Position numbers and translations under genes: made by a program. Positions 62,111 to 64,000 of a DNA stretch of 64,000 nt are shown here, piece after piece. The stretch covers positions 265,631,201 through 265,695,200 of the forward strand of contig OW240913.1 in NCBI GenBank assembly GCA_933207985.1, read 5' to 3'. Source of the stretch: Pelobates cultripes (lineage: Eukaryota; Chordata; Amphibia; Anura; Pelobatidae). Every line of letters begins with the position of its first letter. Position 1 is the stretch's first letter. Under the pieces are notes generated by a model. The model made no database searches. It was not told where the DNA came from and worked only from the letters and a program-made list of their open reading frames with translations.

Positions 62111-64000
62111 AAGAAAGTCCTGCAAAGCCCAAAAATAATCAAAGTTGTCCCATTGAGGTCTCCACTCAAACTAGCCCAAGGTCTTTCTCATGCTATGCAA
62201 TTTCAGTCAGAGCACATAAATTGGTTGGTTTGTAAACCAACCAATCAGAGAACTCTGACAGTCGTCTTACTTATCTCGAGACTTCCCACACAAGTCTCAA
62301 AAATTTCCATGTAAGTCTCAGATGAGTGAAACTTGCCTGTCAGAACTCTCTGATTGGTTGGCTGATATAATGCTGTCTGTGTGCGCACTAATTCAAGTCC
62401 CTATGCACATTTAAATATGAAAGTGTAAGCTCACCTGCCTGTCAAGGCAAACCTCATAGGTGAATCCTACATTAACAACTGATCTTTCTGCTTTCAGCTA
62501 AAAAGCAAAATCTCTAATGAGACAGAAAGGGGTATATCTATAAACCCCTACACACTTATCAACCCTTAATGGAGTTGGCAGCAGCACAGTAACATCTCTG
62601 TGTAAAACAGAATCAAATACAAACAAACAAATATTGGGCCATGCGCTCAATTAGAATTTTGTCTGGCATGAAATCCAGTTATAATTCGATAAAATTATTG
62701 GCCGAAAACCAACAGATATTTATCGATTTTTTTTTTTTTTGGGGGGGGGGGGTTTAAGCTGATAGAGTGTTATCGAGGCCTGTGTGTCCCATCTGATGAG
62801 CCTGGCAGCAAAACACGTGCGTCAGGGGTTCTGTGGGATCCTTTGATAGCTATTACAAAGCTGCAGGAAGGGAGTAGCAGTTATCTTAATCTGATATAAA
62901 CTAAAAGGATCCACTATTTTTCATAGCTAGCATTTTAACTACAGTATTTGTTTGTAAGGATGTGGTCAATATTGTTAGCTAGACACACTAGATCACAGAG
63001 AGGCACCCTCGAAGGCACAGATAGGAACTTCAGGAATTAGATCTGCTTAGCCAGTCGCTTGTACTATAGATAGGTTCCCTCAAAAGCACAGACAGAGATA
63101 CTCATAACTAGTTACATGCGCAGAGTTATTTAGAAACAAGGCAAATAGCTATTTCCCTTATTCTTCCAGTCCTGTCAGTTTCTATCAGGTGAGCTATCTA
63201 TTAGTGATATTTAGGCGATATTCCCTCTTACTTTTTTACCGACATTTTATTGCATATACTTTTTCTGTTTTTCATTTCTTTCTCATTTCACTTTCATCGA
63301 TTTATCACTATTTGTGTGAATTTGCACTGTTTCAAGCCAAAATGCTATTTTTAAACTAGAAATGAGTAAAAGATAAGTTTTATTTTTAAATTATTCCCAA
63401 ACCCCAGATTAACACTCTATTTTTCATTTTATTTTATTTTTGTGCTGACTTTTGTCATTTTCATGGTTCCCTCCTTTTGGAGTGTTATTACAGATAAAGC
63501 TCTTTTCCTTAGTCCTGTGTGTTGATTGGTTCACTGTACCACAAAGCCAAACAGCTTGGAATTTGAATGTCTATGACCATAATAACATCTATATAGACCA
63601 CAGGAGGAGGAATCATATTCATATCTACTTATATTCATGCTGATATCATAAGAGAATACACTTGTGACAGGAACCAAAGGCTGTACATTGCCATCACTAC
63701 TACAGTGTCAGTGAACGCAGAAATACAGGGTAAGGAGGCTGCTTAAATTCTCTATTACTGGACTCTGAAGTAGTGTGGCAGCCTGGCCATACGCAGGAGT
63801 GTCCCGTCTTGTGGACCACTGCTGCATATCTTAGTAGTTCAGTACCACTAAATATCCCAATTCTAATGGATCTTTATGTATCTGCTCACAAGAGTATCTT
63901 TAGATTAAATTGTATAAATGGAATTTACAAATTCATTTACTACTACTAAATATATCTTGCCTCTTACTTTTTTATAACCATAACTGCAATGGATAAGGAA
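62110..64000. other. AT-rich DNA, no gene
   Basis: A T-run followed by a G-run lies at 62728-62753. Sequences around CCAACCAATCAGAGAACTCTGA (62235-62260) and TCTCTGATTGGTTGG (62347-62361) are inverted relative to each other, so part of 62220-62370 may be a small foldback repeat. No coding sequence was found to the end of the window. Confidence 0.4.

Noticed and set aside
1..64000. Host protein-coding gene
   Set aside because: No conserved exon with splice sites and no recognisable host protein was seen on either strand; low-conservation or short exons could still be missed.

Overview
The window looks like intergenic or intronic DNA from a vertebrate with a large, transposon-rich genome, most likely an anuran amphibian. 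I found no host protein-coding exon, tRNA or rRNA. Almost everything recognisable is a transposable-element copy or a simple or tandem repeat. The mix points to a frog: L1-type LINEs, a CR1/L2-type LINE with a TATGTAAC-type tail, Penelope-like elements (PLEs) with GIY-YIG domains, a Ngaro/DIRS-type tyrosine-recombinase retrotransposon, Tc1 elements, TTAA-flanked MITEs, hAT MITEs and retroviral-type solo LTRs. The species is an inference.

Layout. 0-8 kb: Ty3/gypsy pol remnant; a 5'-truncated L1 (1367-3035) with an 18-bp target duplication; an L1 ORF1 remnant on the minus strand (3.9-4.8 kb); a decayed Tc1 copy (4.9-5.96 kb); a tandem/dispersed repeat block (7.3-8 kb). 8-13.4 kb: an L1 with ORF1 and ORF2, frameshifted and catalytically dead. 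15-22 kb: a PLE GIY-YIG fragment split by a 72-bp TTAA MITE, then a Ngaro element (gag, RT, RNase H, tyrosine recombinase, SGNH-hydrolase-like ORF) interrupted by a 1039-bp solo LTR with 5-bp target duplication. 23.5-29.7 kb: a palindromic hAT MITE, then a TTAA-type foldback element (23909-29688) that carries a 3.9-kb near-perfect palindrome made of two head-to-head PLE copies. 29.8-33.7 kb: an LTR-like region with a 103-bp tandem repeat, and a 777-bp hAT element. 33.7-35.8 kb: an ORF1-only ('half-L1') element with an intact 301-codon ORF1 and no ORF2. 35.8-37.1 kb: another PLE tail with a hammerhead-like motif. 37.5-47.6 kb: two hAT elements with 8-bp target duplications, a minisatellite block, two copies of a second Tc1 family and five small MITEs. 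48-52.9 kb: CA-rich minisatellites, a small filler-type insertion, a second solo LTR (50719-51696, target duplication ATAAG) and a MITE. 53-64 kb: L1 and CR1 remnants, a minisatellite inside a hAT-related repeat, a third ORF1-only L1 remnant, and AT-rich DNA without recognisable features.

How the parts relate. Nesting gives relative ages: the solo LTR is younger than the Ngaro copy, the PLE pair is younger than the TTAA foldback element, and the 72-bp MITE is younger than the PLE fragment it splits. Autonomous machinery (L1 ORF2, Tc1 transposase, PLE RT, Ngaro RT/YR) is broken in every copy. The only long intact mobile-element ORFs are the half-L1 ORF1 and the truncated PLE RT/GIY-YIG ORFs. 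The strongest candidates for novelty are the PLE palindrome whose arms include flanking DNA, the half-L1 family (three copies with ORF1 but no ORF2), the hydrolase ORF in the Ngaro element, and the hammerhead-like motifs in the PLE tails.
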